Shown in pieces: positions 59,967 to 64,000 of a DNA stretch of 64,000 nucleotides. The notes below the pieces were generated by a model. That model saw only the letters and a program-made list of their open reading frames with translations, was not told the origin of the DNA and made no database searches. The translations under genes and the position numbers were made by a program. Origin of the DNA: Durusdinium trenchii (Eukaryota > Sar > Dinophyceae > Suessiales > Symbiodiniaceae); contig CAXAMN010021940.1 in NCBI GenBank assembly GCA_963970005.1, positions 668,526-732,525 of the forward strand, written 5' to 3'. Positions within the stretch are counted from its first letter, which is position 1, and each line of letters opens with the position of its first letter.

Positions 59967-60200
59967 CTCTCACAGGGAGGGGCACACCTCGCCCACATCT
60001 TCCAAAACGCACGACATCGGAAAAAAATCAGTACCCAGATCTACTTCGATCTTCGCACCCCCCAAACGTGGCGATCGGTGAACTTCCTGTCACCTGTCCC
60101 TGCACTCTGCGCCTCGGTGGCTTTTGGAGTCGACACAGGTCCTGCGTAGCGGCCATGGGCCGCGCCTTGACACCCGTGGTGGGCTGGTGGGTGAACAGTG
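56520..60200 (-). CDS. Exons of an unrecognised minus-strand gene
   Basis: Protein-like minus-strand segments occur at about 60190-60085 (MAATQDLCRLQKPPRRRVQG), 59745-59455 (RLKKPMRFSTKSEANDLKK, then GFDITLQVASGPVKEVLRVL to LGTQVKLGG at a GTGAGT donor), 58200-58090 (QLQLQMVEADRKRQSLLEEM), 57930-57870 (RAHAAWQVQENEEASARAH), 57640-57490 (RSIRADELATYQKDESPRLG), 57090-56935 (DLASLTANQKRLQELLATQE) and 56725-56530 (RTVEAAHRSRSFHTQVPGLS). Several are Glu/Gln/Lys-rich and likely coiled coil. The segment at 59.6 kb has an in-frame TGA. I cannot name the product or prove that all belong to one gene. They lie upstream of NAA35 on the same strand. Confidence 0.4.
59035..59115. repeat. CTACTAGTAG-rich block shared with 39.2 kb
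   Basis: TAGTAGCGATGGCCTCCAAC at about 59056-59075 is the reverse complement of sequence at about 39221-39240. Both sites also repeat GGCCTCCA and CTAGTAG units, consistent with a dispersed miniature element. Confidence 0.55.
59905..59963. repeat. ATC triplet microsatellite
   Basis: About 19 units of ATC with one interruption (ACC). Apparent poly-His and poly-Ser ORFs here are repeat translations. Confidence 0.9.
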
Positions 60201-60289
60201 AAATCATGAAACATCTCAGTCTGGTAGGCTTTTGGTGGACCCTGGCAGTGCCATAATATCCTCTTGGTTACCCCAGAATGATTCATTCA

Positions 60290-63200
60290 TCAACTAGCCC
60301 ACTTGGAAGTCCGTGATCTACCACTACCGAGTACCAATGGGTCGAGTACGGGGTACCATGACTCTCAGGGCTTTCTTCTGACGCCTCGGTGAAGATCTTT
60401 GCATCTGTCCTTCCGATTCCGCCGCTGAGTCATCAGCAACGTCCTAGCAACGTCATCTGCATGGTCAAAACAGGGTGAGTATCTATGTAATGAAATGCAC
60501 AGAGTAATGAATCGTGATGATAATTAAAAGAACAGCGACAAAGACCATCACGGTCCGGGGTGGCAACAGGGGAAGTTCAGATTCACTCGATTACAAGGAT
60601 ATGCAATTATATACATATATACACATAATTCATAACTATATATATATATACAAGTTCGCTAAAGAACATGGATTCCATGTCCGAAGGAAACGGCCACTAG
60701 TTGCAATGCTGCTTTGTTGGAATCAGGAAGCATCGCCTCCAGCGAAATGCGCTGATTTCACGCCTCCAAGGAAATGACGTGAAGCAGCTGACAGCTGGCC
60801 TTGACTGGGCCAGTTCCCAGAAGTGTTGCCAGTGATCCAGGGAATTTCTCAGATGGGGATAGATCAAAACTTGGAGCCCTTCCACCCTGGAGCAAACGAC
60901 CTGGCCCCAGGTCAACCTGGTTTGGACAGTTTGGACCCAATGTCTCATCTATATGAGCAGGTCCGCGACTCCAAATAGACTCCTATTGGAACGGCCAAAC
61001 GAGAGCGCTGCTTTCATTTAGCAACCATGCAACATCTTCCAACATCTTCCAGTACATGAAATGGACGCCGTCCGGGGATCGACATGTGAAAAGGCAGTGC
61101 GAGCTTGTCAGCTAGACTCTGCAGGAAGACTGGAAGAGCACTTTCCATGTTGGAGGTGTGTCCATTTGCTTGATCCCACCGGCGAAATATGTAACTATGG
61201 CCTAAAGAACTCCTGCTGCGAGCCATGGAGAATCTACATCTTTCCTTGGTATATGATGTAGACTCTTGATTAGTAAAAGCGCACGATTTGGCTTGTAAAG
61301 CCTCGTCATGGGGGGTGTTTACTACTCAGGAGTCTACATTCATGGGCTCTCTTCCACAAAGGGGGTCGCCAGGCCTCGACTTCAGCCGAGGAGCTACACA
61401 CCAGAGCAGCGATCCCAGTCTCATGACGGCAGGACCTGGCCAGTTAGACCAGAAGACTGGAGGCCACACGGTGACTGGACCTCTTGTGCCAAAACAACCT
61501 CTATAAAGAGCAACTCAATCCCGTCTCATGCTGAGAGGGTCTCTGAAAACCAAGTCTGCACACACACAGAGTGCGAGTGCTTCAGATATGCTAAATCGCA
61601 GAAATTCGCAAGAATTCGCAAGAATTGCTGGGGCCACTTCAGGCTGTGCTATGACGTTGAGCCTCAAAAACCACCATCAGAACAATGTCTCTATAGATTC
61701 AACACCGGACGTGCTCAAGCACCCCAGTGATAAACTGAATTCTGCAGGGGGTGGCTGCACCCTCCTATGGTATTATACAGTATGCATGCTCTGGCATAGT
61801 ACATTGACCCATCTTGGCCCTTGAAACCACCCCAATGGAATCCCGTGGATCCTTCGGAACGGCCGAGGATGTTCTTCTCTCTTCACGGCCACACTTGGGG
61901 GGCCCTGTTGAGTTTCATACTGAACTGGGTGGATTCCGGTCCACACCTGACTGCAGTATCTCATACATTGGAGAGATATTCATGCATCCAATTCAGGTGC
62001 CAAAAATGAAACAAACGAAGAAAAGCACAACACCACTCTTCGAATGCCCGTGTTCCCTTTCCTTGCAAGTTTTGTTGGTTGTGTTCCAACATCAACTGGC
62101 TGCCGGTCGACGCCGTCAGGCTGGTCGACGCCGTCTTCTCCGCCTCACTTCATTGGGTGCGGGTCTCTCGACCCGGAGAAGCCGCTCGAGACGGGCCCGA
62201 TTCGACCCCTTGAGCCAGGCGGCGGGGCGGGCAGGGCGCGACGGAGTGGGCGGGCGGGCGGACCGTCGGTGAAACACATTGGACTCATTGACTCCGGGCC
62301 AGACTCTGGGCACCAGGAAAGACGGGCTATGCAAGCGAAATACCAAGGAAGTACCAATACAAACAAAAACGATCAAAAAAGATTCCTGGCACGTGTACCT
62401 TGTAACCCCTCTTCGGCTGAGGACTTGCAAGCTGCAAGGTCCCACGACTTCAAAGGGATGTGTGCGTGTGTGTGCATCGAGATGCATCTCCGCGATTGGT
62501 CTTTTCAAACGGAACAAGGGACTCGCATGGCCCAATTCATGTCGTACGTGCGCTAAACAGAGTTTGCCAGGCTTCTGTCCGCTGTCAGCTGGTTTCTTAG
62601 GCTTGTCTGCCAATTGGTGCAGTCTTTTTGACTGAGATCAAGCAAGCAACTCATCGTGTATGCACCGCACGTGAACAAAAACATCTGCCGATGGAGTCGC
62701 TTCACCATGTGGCTCTCCAAAGTAGAAAACAGCTCCGTGGAACATGTCTCTATAATAGAAACATCTACATAGATGAAACGTGAATGATCCAAAAAAGACC
62801 CCTCAGCTACTCCACAGTTATATAAATTCTCAGAAGGCTGTCTGAATAGCCTGAGTTGCATGTCTGCCCTCAACCCACCGATATGTTTACACCGTAGCAT
62901 CCTTCCGATCGGCCTCCACCAAGCTAAGCGCTGCCCCACCAGGCCCAGCAAAGTGCGCGACCTGCCGTACCTCGCAGCCGGTGGTTCTCACTGGGGTGGT
63001 TTCTGCAATAGAGATGCATAGCCAAGGGTCAATAGAGACCCTCTGAGCCCTATAGGCTCTTCTACATTCGAGATGAAAGATGATGAAAGCATGTCATGTC
63101 TACTTGGCTACCCTCGTCTTGCAGTTCTCAAGCATGTCTACTCGGGGTGCACACCCAGGTTTGACCGACATCCCAAAACCAAACTTCAAGCACTCCATAT

Positions 63201-63797
63201 CCCGCCAAGGCATCCCGCCATGGTCTTCGCGGGTAGTCCAATTCCTGAGTGCCCGCGAATGAGACCACCGTCGCCACTATGGTAGGTCCCCAAGGTCTGC
63301 TGATCTCCAGCAGCAGCAAGGGCTTGCAGGGGCCTCCGAAGCCTGGAGAAATCACCACTTCAACGCTTTTGGACCTTGAAAGCGGCTCACCCAGAACGCT
63401 CTGAACTGGAGCCCAGTGGCGCGCCGGGAGGCAGCGCTTGGACGTCTCGCCCTTGGCCGGCTGAATCCTGCGGCGGTGACCGGCGAGTTGTGCGGGGTTT
63501 CGACCTCGACGGATCGGGAAAGAATTTCATGTTCGCCCAAGGGAAGGACAGTGATGCCAAGCTCCGGTTATGCGACTGTCTGCTGGACTATGAGGAAATC
63601 TCTGGTGATGAGACTTGTTATTGAATATGCTGAAATGGGCCATATAAAAAAAAAACAGGTATCAGCCTGATCTCATGGCATGACTTTTCATACTGTGATC
63701 ATGTGCACACTTTGCTTCGGAAACACGGACTGATATTGGCGATTGACTTGCTCACCCAAGGGCAGTCTTGTGAGGTCACTCACAAAGATGCCACATG
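60290..63797. other. Spacer with a few exon-like fragments
   Basis: No gene can be assembled. Minus-strand fragments at about 62250-62120 (NRARLERLLRVERPAPNEVR) and 63535-63410 (SRSVEVETPHNSPVTAAGFS) look weakly coding and could be further exons of a minus-strand gene starting beyond the window. An AT dinucleotide run lies near 60610-60650. Confidence 0.3.
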
Positions 63798-63893
63798 AAA
63801 CAACAACAACAACAACAACGACAACAGCAACAGCAACAGAAACAGCAACAGCAACAACAAAACAACAACAACAAAACAACAACAACAACAACA

Positions 63894-63925
<32 letters not shown>

Positions 63926-64000
63926 GCAGCAGCAGCAGCACCAGCACCAGCACCAACAGCACCAACAACCCCAACAACACCAACAACACCAACAACACCA
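63798..64000. repeat. CAA/CAG microsatellite at the window end
   Basis: More than 60 triplets of CAA, CAG and CAC run to the last base. The apparent poly-Leu/Val ORFs on the minus strand are artefacts of it. Confidence 0.9.

Noticed and set aside
59889..60149. Poly-His ORF on the plus strand
   Set aside because: It is the ATC microsatellite read in one frame, with no support beyond the repeat.
63688..63998. Poly-Leu/Val membrane-like ORFs
   Set aside because: They are the reverse translation of the CAA/CAG repeat.
1..64000. CRISPR arrays, rRNA and tRNA genes
   Set aside because: I saw no regularly spaced repeat-spacer array and no recognisable rRNA or cloverleaf tRNA sequence.

Overview
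The window looks like nuclear DNA of a dinoflagellate, probably a Symbiodiniaceae-like alga. The evidence is threefold. Two remnants of the dinoflagellate spliced leader sit at the 5' ends of retroelements. Genes are cut into many short, GC-rich exons with some GA and GC splice donors as well as GT. Every coding region I can identify with confidence is on the minus strand, as in dinoflagellate unidirectional gene clusters. All gene models were read by eye; no alignment, RNA or database search was available.

Layout by increasing coordinate: (1) 1-6692 is a Ty1/copia-type retrotransposon on the minus strand with intact gag and an open pol frame (protease, integrase, start of reverse transcriptase) that runs off the window edge; an 11-base spliced-leader remnant lies upstream of gag. 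(2) 6693-15985 is mostly non-coding, with a decayed unrecognised ORF block at 9.6-10.5 kb. (3) About 15990-20740 holds exons of an unrecognised helix-rich minus-strand gene. (4) 21438-27832 is a 12-exon calcium-dependent protein kinase (kinase domain plus degenerate EF-hands), whose splice phases agree throughout, but with one in-frame TAG. (5) About 30886-38275 is a second retroelement: tyrosine recombinase, Gag-like protein, DNA-methyltransferase-like domain, reverse transcriptase and RNase H, in that order, with a 15-base exact spliced-leader remnant at its 5' end and three small lesions. (6) 38408-38944 is an unrecognised plus-strand ORF. (7) 43369-53058 is a minus-strand gene for the NatC auxiliary subunit NAA35/MAK10, recognised at both its N-terminal and C-terminal conserved blocks. 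(8) About 56500-60200 holds exons of another unrecognised minus-strand gene. The rest is introns and spacer rich in inverted repeats, triplet microsatellites and low-complexity DNA, with one 10-base assembly gap at 30816-30825.

The two cellular genes are housekeeping or signalling functions: Ca2+-responsive phosphorylation and co-translational N-terminal acetylation. They do not form a pathway together. The most novel item is the second retroelement, with its recombinase-first order and its methyltransferase-like domain fused to reverse transcriptase. The spliced-leader remnants on both retroelements suggest that they arose from, or are expressed as, trans-spliced mRNAs that were copied back into the genome.
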